Shown: positions 25,101-40,400, counted from the stretch's first letter. The stretch is DNA of 64,000 bases from Malachius bipustulatus (GCA_910589415.1 OU342638.1:1-64000), one strand, 5' to 3'. Translations and numbers: made by a program. Notes: a model not told the origin generated them from the sequence alone.

Positions 25101-28100
25101 GCGTGTGGATTCCAGGATTGCAACAAAGTAATAAAAATGAACGGAGATCGCGACGCTAGCGGCCATTGGTTGGACGCTAACGGTCATTGGTGGGCCGCTA
25201 ACGAAAAATAAACGCCATTGGTGGGTCGCTAACGAAAAATGAACGCTAGCGGCCATTGGTGGGCCGCTAACGGTCATTGGTGGGCCGCTAACGCAGCAAA
25301 GTGAGTATCGCTAGCGCAGTTGGCGTGTGGATTCCAGGATTGCAAGAAAGTAATAAAAATGAACGGAGATCGCAACGCTAGCGGCCATTGGTGGGCCGCT
25401 AACTGTCATTGGTGGGCCGCTAACGCAGCCCAAGTGCGTGACGCTAGCGCAGTTGGCGTGTGGATTCCATTATTGCATAAACGTAATATAAATCAACGGA
25501 GATCGCGACGCTAGGGGCCATTGGTGGGCTGCTAACAAAAAATGGCGCACTTTTGTTGCCCGCTAACGAAAAATTAAAGCTAGTGGCCATTGGTGGGCCG
25601 CTAAAGGTCAGTGGTGGCCCGCTAACGCAGCCCAAGTGCGTTTCGCTAGCGCAGTTGGCGTGTGGATTCCAGGATTGCATGAAAGTAATAAAAATGAATG
25701 CTAGCGGCCACTTGTGTGCCCCTAGCGGCCATTTGTGGGCCGCTAACGGTCATTGGTGGGCCGCTAACGCAGCCCAAGTGCGTGTCGCTAGCGTAGTTGG
25801 CGTGTGGATTCCAGGATTGCATAAAAGTATAAAGAATGAATGGAGATCGCGACGCTAGCCACCATTGGTGGGTCGCTAACGGTCATTGGTGGGCCGCTAA
25901 CGAAAAATGAACGCCATTGGTGGGCCGCTAACGAAAAATGACCCACTTTGGCTGCCCTCTAATGAAAAATGAACGCTAGCGGCCATTGGTGGGCCGCTAA
26001 CGGTCATTGGTGGGCCGCTAACGCAGCAAAGTGAGTATCGCTAGCGCAGTTGGCGTGTGGATTCCAGGATTGCAAGAAAGTAATAAAAATGAACGGAGAT
26101 CGCGACGCTAGCGGCCATTGGTGAGCCGCTAACGGTCATTGGTGGGCCGCTAACGAAAAATGAACGCCATTGGTGGGCTGCTAACGAAAAATGGCGCACT
26201 TTTGCTGCCCGCTAACGAAAAATGAAAGCTAGTGGTCATTGGTGGGCCGCTTACGGTCATTGGTGTGCCGCTAAGGCAGCCCAAGTGCGTGTCGAAAGCG
26301 CAGTTGGCGTGTGGATTACAGGATTGCATAAAAGTAATAAAAATGAACGGAGATCGCGACGCTAGCGGCCATTGGTGGGCCGCTAACGGTCATTGGTGGG
26401 CCGCTAACGAAAAATGAACGCCATTGGTGGGCTAATAACGAAAAATGGCGCACTTTTGCTGCCCGCTAACGAAAAATGAAAGCTTGTGGCCATTGGTGGG
26501 CCGCTAACGGTCATTGGTGGTTCGCTATCGCAGCCCAAGTGCGTGTCGCTAGCGCAGTTGGCATGTGGATTACAGGATTGCATAAAAGTAATAAAAATGA
26601 ACGGAGATCGCGACGCTAGCGGCCATTGGTGGGCCGCTAACGGTCATTGGTGCTTCGCTAATGCAGCCCAGGTGCATGTCGCTAGCGCAGTTGGCGTGTG
26701 GATTCCGAGATTGCATAAAAGTAATAAAAATTAACGCTAGCGGCCATTGGTGGGCCGCTAACGGTCATTGGTGGGCCGCTAACGCAGCCCAAGTGCGTGT
26801 CGCTAGCGCAGTTGGCGTGTGGATTCCAGGATTGCATAAAAGTAATAAAAATGAACGCTAGCGGCCATTGATGGACCGCTAGCGGTCTTTGGTGGGCCGC
26901 TAACGAAAAATGAAAGCCATTGGTGGGCCGCTAACGAAAAATGGCGCACTTTTGCTGCCCGCTAATGAAAAATGAAAGCTAGTGGCCGTTGGTGGGTCGC
27001 TAACGGTCAGTGGTGGCCCGCTAACGCAGCCCAAGTGCGTGTCGCTAGCGCAGTTGGCGTGTGGATTCCAGGATTGCAAGAAAGTAATAAAAATGAACGG
27101 AGTTCGCGACGCTAGCGGCCAGTGGTGGGCCGCTAACGGTCATTGGTGGGCCGCTAACGAAAAATGAACGCCATTGGTGGGCCGCTAACGAAAAATAGCG
27201 CACTTTTGCTGCCCGCTAACGAAAAATGAATGCTAGCGGCCATTGGTGGGCCGCCTTCGGTCATTGGTGGGCCGCTAACGCAGCCCAAGTGCGTGTCGCT
27301 AGCGCAGTTGGCGTGTGGATTCCAGGATTGCATGAAAGGAATAAAAATAAACGCTAGCGGCCATTTGTGTGCCCTAGCGGCTATTTGTGGGCCGCTAACG
27401 CTCATTGGTGGGCCGCTAACGCAGCCCAAGTGCGTGTCGCTAGCGCAGTTGGCGTGTGGATACCAGGATTGCCTAAAAACAATAAAAATGTACGCTAGCG
27501 GCAATTGGTGGGACGCTAACTGTCATTGGTGGGCCGCTAACGCAGCCCAAGTGTGTGTCGCTAGCGTAGTTAGCGTGTTGATTCCAGGATTGTATAAAAG
27601 TAATAAGAATGAATGGAGATCGCGACGCTAGCGGCCATTGGTGAGCCGCTAGCGGCCATTGGTGGGCCGCTAACGGTCATTGATGGGCCGCTAACGAAAA
27701 ATGAACGCCATTGGTGGGCCGCTAACGAAAAATGACCCACTTTGGCTGCCCTCTAACGAAAAATGAACGCTAGCGGCCATTGGTGTGCCGCTAACGGTCA
27801 TTGGTGGGCCGCTAACGCAGCAAAGTGAGTATCGCTAGCGCAGTTGGCGTGTGGATTCCAGGATTGCAAGAAAGTAATAAAAATGAACGGAGATCGCGAC
27901 GCTAGCGGCCATTGGTGGGCCGCTAACGGTCATTGGTGCTTCGCTAATGCAGCCCAGGTGCGTGTCGCTAGCGCAGTTGGCGTGTGGATTCCAAAATTGC
28001 ATAAAAGTAATAAAAATGAACGCTAGCGGCCATTGGTGGGCCGCTAACGGTCATTGGTGTGCCGCTAACGCAGCCCAAGTGCGTGTCGCTAGCGCAGTTG

Positions 28101-29140
28101 GCATGTGGATTCCAGGATTGCAAGAAAGTAATAAAAATGAACGGAGATCGCGACGCTAGCGGCCATTGGTGGGCCGCTAACGGTCATTGGTGGGCCGCTA
28201 ACGCAGCCCAAGTGCGTGTCGCTAGCGCAGTTGGCATGTGGATTCCAGGATTGCAAGAAAGTAATAAAAATGAACGGAGATCGCGACGCTAGTGGCCATT
28301 GGTGGGCCGCTAACGGTCATTGATGGTTCGCTAACGCAGCCCAAGTGCGTGTCGCTAGCGCAGTTGGCGTGTGGATTCAAGGATTGCATGAAAGTAATAA
28401 AAATGAACGCTAGCGGCCATTGATGGGCCGCTAACGGTCATTGGTGGGCTGCTAACGCAGCCCAAGTGCGCGTCGCTAGCGTAGTTGGCGTGTGAATTCC
28501 AGGATTGCATAAAAGTAATAAAAATGAACGGAGATCGCGACGCTAGCGGCCAGTGGTGGGCCGCTAAAGGTCATTGGTGGGCCGCTAACGCAGCAAAGTG
28601 AGTATCGCTAGCGCAGTTGGCGTGTGGATTCCAGAATTGCAACAAAGTAATAAAAATGAACGGAGATCCCGACGCTAGCGGCCATTGGTTGGCCGCTAAC
28701 GGTCATTGGTGAACCGCTTACGAAAAATAAACGCCATTGGTGGGCCGCTAACGAAAAATTATCCACTTTGGCTGCCCGCTAACGAAAAATGAACGCTAGC
28801 GGCCATCGGTGGGCCGCTAGCGGCCATCGGTGGGCCGCTAACGGCCATTGGTGGGTCGCTAACGGTCATTGGTGGGCCGCTAACGCAGCAAAGTGAGTAT
28901 CGCTAGCGTAGTTGTCGTGTGGATTCCAGGATTGCATAAAAGTAATAAGAATGAACGGAGTTCGCGACGCTAGCGGCCAGTGATGGGCCGCTAACGGTCA
29001 TTGGTGGGCCGCTAACGCAGCAAAGTGAGTATCGCTAGCGCAGTTGGCGTGTGGATTCCATTATTGCATAAAAGTAATAAAAATCAACGGAGATCGCGAC
29101 GCTAGCGTCCATTGGTGGGCCGCTAAAGGTAATTGGTGAG
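22102..29140. repeat. Mosaic satellite block with AACGAAAAATG inserts
   Basis: Satellite only. 22.1-24.37 kb resembles 10.9-13.27 kb (offset 11221, then 11098 after small indels). 24.58-25.5 kb resembles 30.4-31.1 kb. 26.2-28.3 kb resembles 31.4-33.3 kb at about 5115 bp offset. Several monomers are lengthened by AACGAAAAATG and GCGCACTTTTGCTGCC blocks (25546, 26183, 26449, 26946 and 27198 regions). A small deletion (CGGATTGG for CGGTCATTGG) lies near 22825. No gene is seen. Confidence 0.8.
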
Positions 29141-32100
29141 CCGCTAACGCAGCAAAGTGAGTGTCGCTAGCGCAGTTGGCGTGTGGATTCCAGGATTGCA
29201 TAAAAGTAATAAAAATGAACGGGAAGACGCGACGCTAGCGGCCATTGGTGGGCCGCTAACGGTCACTGGTGGTTCGCTAACGCAGCCCAGGTGCGTGTCG
29301 CTAGCGCAGTTGGCGTGTGGATTCCAGGATTGCATAAAAGTAATAAAAATGAACGCTAGCGGCCATTGGTGGGCCGCTAACGGTCATTGGTGGGCCGCTA
29401 ACGCAGCCCAAGTGCGTGTCGCTAGCGCAGTTGGCGTGTGGATTACAGGATTGCATAAAAGTAATAAAAATGAACGGAGATCGCGACGCTAGCGGCCATT
29501 GGTGGGCCGCTAACGGTCATTGGTGGTTCGCTAACGCAGCCCAAGCGCGTGTCGCTAGCGCAGTTGGCGTGTGGATTCCAGGATTGCATGAAAGTAATAA
29601 AAATGAACGCTAGCGGCCATTGGTGGGACGCTAACGGTCATTGGTGGGCCGCTAACGCAGCCCAAGTGCGCGTCGCTAGCGTAGTTGGCGTGTGGATTCC
29701 AGGATTGCATAAAAGTAATAAGAATGAACGGAGTTCGCGACGCTAGCGGCCAGTGGTGGGCCGCTAACGGTCATTGGTGGGCATCTAACGCAGCCCAAGT
29801 GCGTGTCGCTAGCGCAGTTGGCGTGTGGATTCCAGGATTGCATGAAAGTAATAAAAATTAACGCTAGCTGCCATTGGTGGGCCGCTAACGATCATTGGTG
29901 GGCCGCTAACGCAGCCCAAGTGCGCGTCGCTAGCGTAGTTGTCGTGTGGATTCCAGGATTGCATAAAAGTAATAAGAATGAACGGAGTTCGCGACGCTAG
30001 CGGCCAGTGATGGGCCGCTTACGGTCATTGGTGGGCCGCGAACGAAAAATTAAAGCCATTGGTGGACCGCTAACGAAAAATGGCGCACTTTGGCTGCCAG
30101 CTAACGAAAAATGAACGCTAGCGGCCATTGGTGGGCCGCTAACGGTCATTGGTGGGCCGCTAACGCACCAAAGTGAGTATCGCTAGCGCAGTTGGCGTGT
30201 GGATTCCAGGATTGCAACAAAGTAATAAAAATGAACGGAGATCGCGACGCTAGCGGCCATTGGTTGGACGCTAACGGTCATTGGTGGGCCGCTAACGAAA
30301 AATGAACGCTAGCGGCCATTGGTGGGCCGCTAACGGCCATTGGTGGGCCGCTAACGGTCATTGGTGGGCCGCTAACGCAGCAAAGTGAGTATCGCTAGCG
30401 CAGTTGGCGTGTGGATTCCAGGATTGCAAGAAAGTAATAAAAATGAACGGAGATCGCAACGCTAGCGACCATTGGTGGGCTGCTAACTGTCATTGGTGGG
30501 CCGCTAACGCAGCCCAAGTGCGTGACGCTAGCGCAGTTGGCGTGTGGATTCCATTATTGCATAAAAGTAATATAAATCAACGGAGATCGCGACGCTAGCG
30601 GCCATTGGTGGGCCGCTAAAGGTCATTCGTGGGCCGCTAACGCAGCAAAGTGAGTGTCGCTAGCGCAGTTGGCGTGTGGATTCCAGGATTGCATAAAAGT
30701 AATAAAAATGAACGGAGATCGCGACGCTAGCGGCCATTGGTGTGCCGCTAACGGTCATTGGTAGTTCGCTAACGCAGCCCAGGTGCGTGTCGCTAGCGCA
30801 GTTGGCGTGTGGATTCCAGGATTGCATAAAAGTAATAAAAATGAACGCTAGCGGCCATTGGTGGGCCGCTAACGGTCATTGGTGGGCCGCTAACGCAGCA
30901 AAGTGAGTATCGCTAGCGCAGTTGGCGTGTGGATTCCAGGATTGCAAGAAAGTAATAAAAATGAACGGAGATCGCGACGCTAGCGGCCATTGGTTGGACG
31001 CTAACGGTCATTGGTGGGCCGCTAACGAAAAATAAACGCCATTGGTGGGCCGCTAACGAAAAATGAACGCTAGCGGCCATTGGTGGGTCGCTAACGGTCA
31101 TTGGTGGGCCGCTAACGAAAAATGAACGCCATTGGTGGGCCGCTAACGAAAAATGACCCACTTTGGCTGCCCTCTAATGAAAAATGAACGCTAGCGGCCA
31201 TTGGTGGGCCTCTAACGGTCATTGGTGGGCCGCTAACGCAGCAAAGTGAGTATCGCTAGCACAGTTGGCGTGTGGATTCCAGGATTGCAAGAAAGTAATA
31301 AAAATGAACGGAGATCGCGACGCTAGCGGCCATTGGTGAGCCGCTAACGGTCATTGGTGGGCCGCTAACGAAAAATGAACGCCATTGGTGGGCTGCTAAC
31401 GAAAAATGGCGCACTTTTGCTGCCCGCTAACGAAAAATGAAAGCTAGTGGTCATTGGTGGGCCGCTTACGGTCATTGGTGTGCCGCTAAGGCAGCCCAAG
31501 TGCGTGTCGAAAGCGCAGTTGGCGTGTGGATTACAGGATTGCATAAAAGTAATAAAAATGAACGGAGATCGCGACGCTAGCGGCCATTGGTGGGCCGCTA
31601 ACGGTCATTGGTGGGCCGCTAACGGTCATTGGTGGTTCGCTATCGCAGCCCAAGTGCGTGTCGCTAGCGCAGTTGGCATGTGGATTACAGGATTGCATAA
31701 AAGTAATAAAAATGAACGGAGATCGCGACGCTAGCGGCCATTGGTGGGCCGCTAACGGTCATTGGTGCTTCGCTAATGCAGCCCAGGTGCATGTCGCTAG
31801 CGCAGTTGGCGTGTGGATTCCGAGATTGCATAAAAGTAATAAAAATGAACGCTAGCGGCCATTGGTGGGCCGCTAACGGTCATTGGTGGGCCGCTAACGC
31901 AGCCCAAGTGCGTGTCGCTAGCGCAGTTGGCGTGTGGATTCCAGGATTGCATAAAAGTAATAAAAATGAACGCTAGCGGCCATTGGTGGACCGCTAGGTG
32001 TCTTTGGTGGGCCGCTAACGAAAAATGAAAGCCATTGGTGGGCCGCTAACGAAAAATGGCGCACTTTTGCTGCCCGCTAATGAAAAATGAAAGCTAGTGG

Positions 32101-35100
32101 CCGTTGGTGGGTCGCTAACGGTCAGTGGTGGCCCGCTAACGCAGCCCAAGTGCGTGTCGCTAGCGCAGTTGGCGTGTGGATTCCAGGATTGCAAGAAAGT
32201 AATAAAAATGAACGGAGTTCGCGACGCTAGCGGCCAGTGGTGGGCCGCTAACGGTCATTGGTGGGCCGCTAACGAAAAATGAACGCCATTGGTGGGCCGC
32301 TAACGAAAAATAGCGCACTTTTGCTGCCCGCTAACGAAAAATGAATGCTAGCGGCCATTGGTGGGCCGCCTTCGGTCATTGGTGGGCCGCTAACGCAGCC
32401 CAAGTGCGTGTCGCTAGCGCAGTTGGCGTGTGGATTCCAGGATTGCATGAAAGGAATAAAAATGAACGCTAGCGGCCATTTGTGTGCCCTAGCGGCTATT
32501 TGTGGGCCGCTAACGGTCATTGGTGGGCCGCTAACGCAGCCCAAGTGCGTGTCGCTAGCGCAGTTGGCGTGTGGATTCCAGGATTGCCTAAAAATAATAA
32601 AAATGTACGCTAGCGGCAATTGGTGGGACGCTAACTGTCATTGGTGGGCCGCTAACGCAGCCCAAGTGTGTGTTGCTAGCGTAGTTAGCGTGTTGATTCC
32701 AGGATTGTATAAAAGTAATAAGAATGAATGGAGATCGCGACGCTAGCGGCCATTGGTGGGCCGCTAGCGGCCATTGGTGGGCCGCTAACGGTCATTGGTG
32801 GGCCGCTAACGAAAAATGAACGCCATTGGTGGGCCGCTAACGAAAAATGACCCACTTTGGCTGCCCTCTAACGAAAAATGAACGCTAGCGGCCATTGGTG
32901 TGCCGCTAACGGTCATTGGTGGGCCGCTAACGCAGCAAAGTGAGTATCGCTAGCGCAGTTGGCGTGTGGATTCCAGGATTGCAAGAAAGTAATAAAAAAG
33001 AACGGAGATCGCGACGCTAGCGGCCATTGGTGGGCCGCTAACGGTCATTGGTGCTTCGCTAATGCAGCCCAGGTGCGTGTCGCTAGCGCAGTTGGCGTGT
33101 GGATTCCGAGATTGCATAAAAGTAATAAAAATGAACGCTAGCGGCCATTGGTGGGCCGCTAACGGTCATTGGTGTGCCGCTAACGCAGCCCAAGTGCGTG
33201 TCGCTAGCGCAGTTGGCATGTGGATTCCAGGATTGCAAGAAAGTAATAAAAATCAACGGAGATCGCGACGCTAGCGGCCATTGGTGGGCCGCTAACGGTC
33301 ATTGGTGGGTCGCTAACGCAGCCCAAGTGCTTGTCGCTAGCGCAGTTGCCGTGTGGATTCAAGGATTGCATGAAAGTAATAAAAATGAACGCTACCAACC
33401 ATTTGTGAGCCGCTAGCGGCCATTTGTGAGCCGCTAGCGGCCATTTATGAGCCGCTAACGCAGAAAAGTGAGTGTCGCTAGCGTAGTTGGCTTGTGGATT
33501 CTTGGATTGCAAGAAAGTAATAAAAATGAACGGAGATCGCGACGCTAGCGGCCATTGGTGGGCCGCTAACGGTCATTGATGGGCCGCTAACGCAGCCCAA
33601 GTGCGTGTCGTTTGCGCAGTTGGCGTGTGGATTCCAGGATTGCATAAAAGTTATAAAAATGTACGCTAGCGGCCATTGGTGGGCCGCTAACTGTCATTGG
33701 TGGGCCGCTAACTGTCATTGGTGGGCCGCTAACGCAGCCCAAGTGCGTGTCGCTAGCGTAGTTGGCGTGTGGATTCCAGGATTGCATAAAAGTAATCAGA
33801 ATGAATGGAGATCGCGACGCTAGCGGCCATTGGTGGGCCGCTAACGGTCATTGGATGGCCGCTAACGCAGCCCAAGTGCGTGTCGCTAGTGCACATGGCG
33901 TGTGGATTCCAGGATTGCATGAAAGTAATAAAAATTAACGCTAGCGGCCATTGATAAGCTGCTAACGAAAAATGAACGCAATTGGTGGGCCGCTAACGAA
34001 AAATTACGCACTTTGGCTGCTCGCTAACGAAAAATGAACGCTAGCGGCCATTGGTGAGCCGCTAAAGGTCATTGGTGGGCCTCTAACGCAGCAAAGTGAG
34101 TGTCGCTAGCGCAGTTGGCGTGTGGATTCCAGGATTGCATAAAAGTAATAAAAATGAACGGAGATCGCGACGCTAGCGGCCATTGGTGGGCCGCTAACGG
34201 TCATTGATGGTTCGCTAACGCAGCCCAAGTGCGTGTCGCTAGCGCAGTTGGCGTGTGGATTCAAGGATTGCATGAAAGTAATAAAAATGAACGCTAGCGG
34301 CCATTGATGGGCCGCCAACGGTCATTGGTGGGCCGCTAACGCAGCCCAAGTGCGCGTCGCTAGCGTAGTTGGCGTGTGGATTCCAGGATTGCATAAAAGT
34401 AATAAGAATGAACGGAGTTCGCGACGCTAGCGGCCAGTGGTGGGCCGCTAAAGGTCATTGGTGGGCCGCTAACGCAGCCCAAGTGCGTGTCGCTAGCGCA
34501 GTTGACGTGTGGATTCCAGGATTGCATGAAAGTAATAAAAATTAACGCTAGCTGCCATTGGTGGGCCGCTAACGGTCATTGGTGGGCCGCTAACGTAGCC
34601 CAAGTGCGCGTCGCTAGCGTAGTTGTCGTGTGGATTCCAGGATTGCATAAAAGTAATAAGAATGAACGGAGTTCGCGACGCTAGCGGCCAGTGATGGGCC
34701 GCTAACGGTCATTGGTGGGCCGCTAACGCAGCAAAGTGAGTATCGCTAGCGCAGTTGGCGTGTGGATTCCAGAATTGCAACAAAGTAATAAAAATGAACG
34801 GAGATCCCGACGGTCATTGGTCATTGGTGAACCGCTTACGAAAAATAAACGCCATTGGTGGGCCGCTAACGAAAAATTATCCACTTTGGCTGCCCGCTAA
34901 CGAAAAATGAACGCTAGCGGCCATTGGTGGGCCGCTAACGGCCATTGGTGGGTCGCTAACGGTCATTGGTGGGCCGCTAACGCAGCAAAGTGAGTATCGC
35001 TAGCGCAGTTGGCGTGTGGATTCCAGAATTGCAAGAAAGTAATAAAAATGAACGGAGATCGCAACGCTAGCGGCCATTGGTGGGCCGCTAACGGTCATTT

Positions 35101-37400
35101 GTGGGCCGCTAACGCAGCCCAAGTGCGTGACTCTAGCGCAGTTGGCGTGTGGATTCCATTATTGCATAAAAGTAATAAAAAACAACGGAGATCGCGACGC
35201 TAGCGTCCATTGGTGGGCCGCTAAAGGTAATTGGTGGGCCGTTAACGCAGCAAAGTGAGTGTCGCTAGCGCAGTTGGCGTGTGGATTCCAGGATTGCATA
35301 AAAGTAATAAAAATGAACGGGAAGACGCGACGCTAGCGGCCATTGGTGGGCCGCTAACGGTCACTGGTGGTTCGCTAACGCAGCCCAGGTGCGTGTCGCT
35401 AGCGCAGTTGGCGTGTGGATTCCAGGATTGCATAAAAGTAATAAAAATGAACGCTAGCGGCCATTGGTGGGCCGCTAACGGTCATTGGTGGGCCGCTAAC
35501 GCAGCCCAAGTGCGTGTCGCTAGCGCAGTTGGCGTGTGGATTACAGGATTGCATAAAAGTAATAAAAATGAACGGAGATCGCGACGCTAGCGGCCATTGG
35601 TGGGCCGCTAACGGTCATTGGTGGTTCGCTAACGCAGCCCAAGTGCGTGTCGCTAGCGCAGTTGGCGTGTGGATTCCAGGATTGCATGAAAGTAATAAAA
35701 ATGAACGCTAGCGGCCATTGGTGGGACGCTAACGGTCATTGGTGGGCCGCTAACGCAGCCCAAGTGCGCGTCGCTAGCGTAGTTGGCGTGTGGATTCCAG
35801 GATTGCATAAAAGTTATAAGAATGAACGGAGTTCGCGACGCTAGCGGCCAGTGGTGGGCCGCTAACGGTCATTGGTGGGCATCTAACGCAGCCCAAGTGC
35901 GTGTCGCTAGCGCAGTTGGCGTGTGGATTCCAGGATTGCATGAAAGTAATAAAAATTAACGCTAGCTGCCATTGCTGGGCCGCTAACGATCATTGGTGGG
36001 CCGCTAACGCAGCCCAAGTGCGCGTCGCTAGCGTAGTTGTCGTGTGGATTCCAGGATTGCATAAAAGTAATAAGAATGAACGGAGTTCGCGACGCTAGCG
36101 GCCAGTGATGGGCCGCTAACGGTCATTGGTGGGCCGCGAACGAAAAATTAAAGCCATTGGTGGGCCGCTAACGAAAAATGGCGCACTTTGGCTGCCAGCT
36201 AACGAAAAATGAACGCTAGCGGCCATTGGTGGGCCGCTAACGGTCATTGGTGCGCCGCTAACGCAGCAAAGTGAGTATCGCTAGCGCAGTTGGCGTGTGG
36301 ATTCCAGGATTGCAACAAAGTAATAAAAATGAACGGAGATCGCGACGCTAGCGGCCATTGATTGGACGCTAACGGTCATTGGTGGGCCGCTAACGAAAAA
36401 TAATTGCCATTGGTGGGCCGCTAACGAAAAATGAACGCTAGCGGCCATTGGTGGGCCGCTAACGGCCATTGGTGGGCCGCTAACGGTCATTGGTGGGCCG
36501 CTAACGCAGCGCAAGTGCGCGTCGCTAGCGTAGTTGGCGTGTGGATTCCAGGATTGCATAAAAGTAATAAGAATGAACGGAGTTCGCGACGCTAGCGGCC
36601 AGTGGTGGGCCGCTAACGGTCATTGGTGGGCATCTAACGCAGCCCAAGTGAGTATCGCTAGCGCAGTTGGCGTGTGGATTCCAGGATTGCAAGAAAGTAA
36701 TAAAAATGAACGGAGATCGCAACGCTAGCGACCATTGGTTGGCTGCTAACTGTCATTGGTGGGCCGCTAACGCAGCCCAAGTGCGTGACGCTAGCGCAGT
36801 TGGCGTGTGGATTCCATTATTGCATAAAAGTAATATAAATCAACGGAGATCGCGACGCTAGCGGCCATTGGTGGGCCGCTAAAGGTCATTCGTGGGCCGC
36901 TAACGCAGCAAAGTGAGTGTCGCTAGCGCAGTTGGCGTGTGGATTCCAGGATTGCATAAAAGTAATAAAAATGAACGGAGATCGCGACGCTAACGGCCAT
37001 TGGTGTGCCGCTAACGGTCATTTGTAGTTCGCTAACGCAGCCCAGGTGCGTGTCGCTAGCGCAGTTGGCGTGTGGATTCCAGGATTGCATAAAAGTAATA
37101 AAAATGAACGCTAGCGGCCATTGGTGGGCCGCTAACGGTCATTGGTGGGCCGCTAACGCAGCAAAGTGAGTATCGCTAGCGCAGTTGGCGTGTGGATTCC
37201 AGGATTGCAACAAAGTAATAAAAATTAACGGAGATCGCGACGCTAGCGTCCATTGGTTGGACGCTAACGGTCATTGGTGGGCCGCTAACGAAAAATAAAC
37301 GCCATTGGTGGGCCGCTAACGAAAAATGAACGCTAGCGGCCATTGGTGGGCCGTTAACGGCCATTGGTGGGCCGCCAACAATCATTGGTGGGCCGCTAAG
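29141..37400. repeat. Mosaic satellite block, paralogous to flanking blocks
   Basis: Satellite only. 29144-30000 matches 35242-36098 at exactly 6098 bp. 31.66-33.27 kb matches 26.5-28.16 kb at about 5115 bp. 33.2-34.3 kb resembles 9.9-11.6 kb. An unusual deletion at 34810-34830 removes most of one sub-repeat (GACGGTCATTGGTCATTGG). I see no gene. Confidence 0.8.
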
Positions 37401-40400
37401 GCAGCAAAGTGAGTATCGCTAGCGCAGTTGGCGTGTGGATTCCAGGATTGCAAGAAAGTAATAAAAATGAACGGAGATCGCAACGCTAGCGGCCATTGGT
37501 GGGCCGCTAACTGTCATTGGTGGGCCGCTAACGCAGCCCAAGTGCGTGACGCTAGCGCAGTTGGCGTGTGGATTCCATTATTGCATAAAAGTAATATAAA
37601 TCAACGCAGATCGCGACGCTAGCGGCCATTGGTGGGCCGCTAACGGTCATTGGTGGTTCGCTAACGCAGCCCAAGTGCATGTCGCTAGCGCAGTTGGCGT
37701 GTGGATTCCAGGATTGCATGAAAGTAGTAAAAATGAACGCTAGCGGCCATTGGTGGGCCGCTAACGGTCATTGGTGGGACGCTAACGCAGCCCAAGAGCG
37801 CGTCGCTAGCGTAGTTGGCGTGTGGATTCCAGGATTGCATAAAAGTAATAAGAATGAACGGAGTTCGCGGCGCTAGCGGCCAGTGGTTGGACGCTAACGG
37901 TCATTGGTGGGCCGCTAACGAAAAATAAACGCCATTGGTGGGCCGCTAACGAAAAATGAACGCTAGCGGCCATTGGTGGGCCGCTAACGGCCATTGGTGG
38001 GCCGCTAACGGTCATTGGTGGGCCGCTAACGCGGCAAAGTGAGTATCGCTAGCGCAGTTGGCGTGTGGATTCCAGGATTGCAACAAAGTAATAAAAATGA
38101 ACGGAGATCGCGACGCTAGCGGCCATTGGTTGGACGCTAACGGTCATTGGTGGGCCGCTAACGAAAAATAAACGCCATTGGTGGGCCGCTAACGAAAAAT
38201 GAACGCTAGCGGCCATTGGTGGGCCGCTAACGGCCATTGGTGGGCCGCTAACGGTCATTGGTGGGCCGCTAACGCAGCAAAGTGAGTATCGCTAGCGCAG
38301 TTGGCGTGTGGATTCCAGGATTGCAAGAAAGTAATAAAAATGAACGGAGATCGCAACGCTAGCGACCATTGGTGGGCTGCTAACTGTCATTGGTGGGCCG
38401 CTAACGCAGCCCAAGTGCGTGACGCTAGCGCAGTTGGCGTGTGGATTCCATTATTGCATAAAAGTAATATAAATCAACGGAGATCGCGACGCTAGCGGCC
38501 ATTGGTGGGCCGCTAAAGGTCATTCGTTGGCCGCTAACGCAGCAAAGTGAGTGTCGCTAGCGCAGTTGGCGTGTGGATTCCAGGATTGCATAAAAGTAAT
38601 AAAAATGAACGGAGATCGCGAAGCTAGCGGCCATTGGTGTGCCGCTAACGGTCATTGGTAGTTCGCTAACGCAGCCCAGGTGCGTGTCGCTAGCGCAGTT
38701 GGCGTGTGGATTCCAGGATTGCATAAAAGTAATAAAAATGAACGCTAGCGGCCATTGGTGGGCCGCTAACGGTCATTGGTGGGCCGCTAACGCAGCAAAG
38801 TGAGTATCGCTAGCGCAGTTGGCGTGTGGATTCCAGGATTGCAACAAAGTAATAAAAATGAACGGAGATCGCGACGCTAGCGGCCATTGGTTGGACGCTA
38901 ACGGTCATTGGTGGGCCGCTAACGAAAAATAAACGCCATTGGTGGGCCGCTAACGAAAAATGAACGCTAGCGGCCATTGGTGGGCCGTTAACGGCCATTG
39001 GTGGGCCGCTAACGGTCATTGGTGGGCCGCTAACGCAGCAAAGTGAGTATCGCTAGCGCAGTTGGCGTGTGGATTCCAGGATTACAAGAAAGTAATAAAA
39101 ATGAACGGAGATCGCAACGCTAGCGGCCATTGGTGGGCCGCTAACTGTCATTGGTGGGCCGCTAACGCAGCCCAAGTGCGTGACGCTAGCGCAGTTGGCG
39201 TGTGGATTCCATTATTGCATAAAAGTAATATAAATCAACGGAGATCGCGACGCTAGCGGCCATTGGTGGGCCGCTAACGGTCATTGGTGGTTCGCTAACG
39301 CAGCCCAAGTGCGTGTCGCTAGCGCAGTTGGCGTGTGGATTCCAGGATTGCATGAAAGTAGTAAAAATGAACGCTAGCGGCCATTGGTGGGCCGCTATCG
39401 GTCATTGGTGGGACGCTAACGCAGCCCAAGTGCGTGACGCTAGCGCAGTTGGCGTGTGGATTCCATTATTGCATAAAAGTAATATAAATCAACGGAGATC
39501 GCGACGCTAGCGGCCATTGGTGGGCCGCTAACGGTCATTGGTGGTTCGCTAACGCAGCCCAAGTGCGTGTCGCTAGCGCAGTTGGCGTGTGGATTCCAGG
39601 ATTGCATGAAAGTAGTAAAAATGAACGCTAGCGGCCATTGGTGGGCCGCTAACGGTCATTGGTGGGACGCTAACGCAGCCCAAGTGCGCGTCGCTAGCGT
39701 AGTTGTCGTGTGGATTCCAGGATTGCATAAAACTAATAAGAATGAACGGAGTTCGCGTCGCTAGCGGCCAGTGATGGGCCGCTAACGGTCATTGGTGGGC
39801 CGCGAACAAAAAATTAAAGTCATTGATGGGCCGCTAACGAAAAATGGCGCACTTTGGCTGCCCGCTAACGAAAAATGAACGCTAGCGGCCATTGGTGGGC
39901 CGCTAACTGTCATTGGTGGGCCGCTAACGCAGCCCAAGTGCGTGACGCTAGCGCAGTTGGCGTGTGGATTCCATTATTGCATAAAAGTAATATAAATCAA
40001 CGGAGATCGCGACGCTAGCGGCCATTGGTGGGCCGCTAACGGTCATTGGTGGTTCGCTAACGCAGCCCAAGTGCGTGTCGCTAGCGCAGTTGGCGTGTGG
40101 ATTCCAGGATTGCATGAAAGTAGTAAAAATGAACGCTAGCGGCCATTGGTGGGCCGCTAACTGTCATTGGTGGGCCGCTAACGCAGCCCAAGTGTGTGTC
40201 GCTAGCGTAGTTAGCGTGTTGATTCCAGGATTGTATAAAAGTAATAAGAATGAATGGAGATCGCGACGCTAGCGGCCATTGGTGGGCCGCTAACTGTCAT
40301 TGGTGGTTCGCTAACGCAGCCCAAGTGCGTGTCGCTAGCGCAGTTGGCGTGTGGATTCCAGGATTGCATGAAAGTAGTAAAAATGATCGCTAGCGGCCAT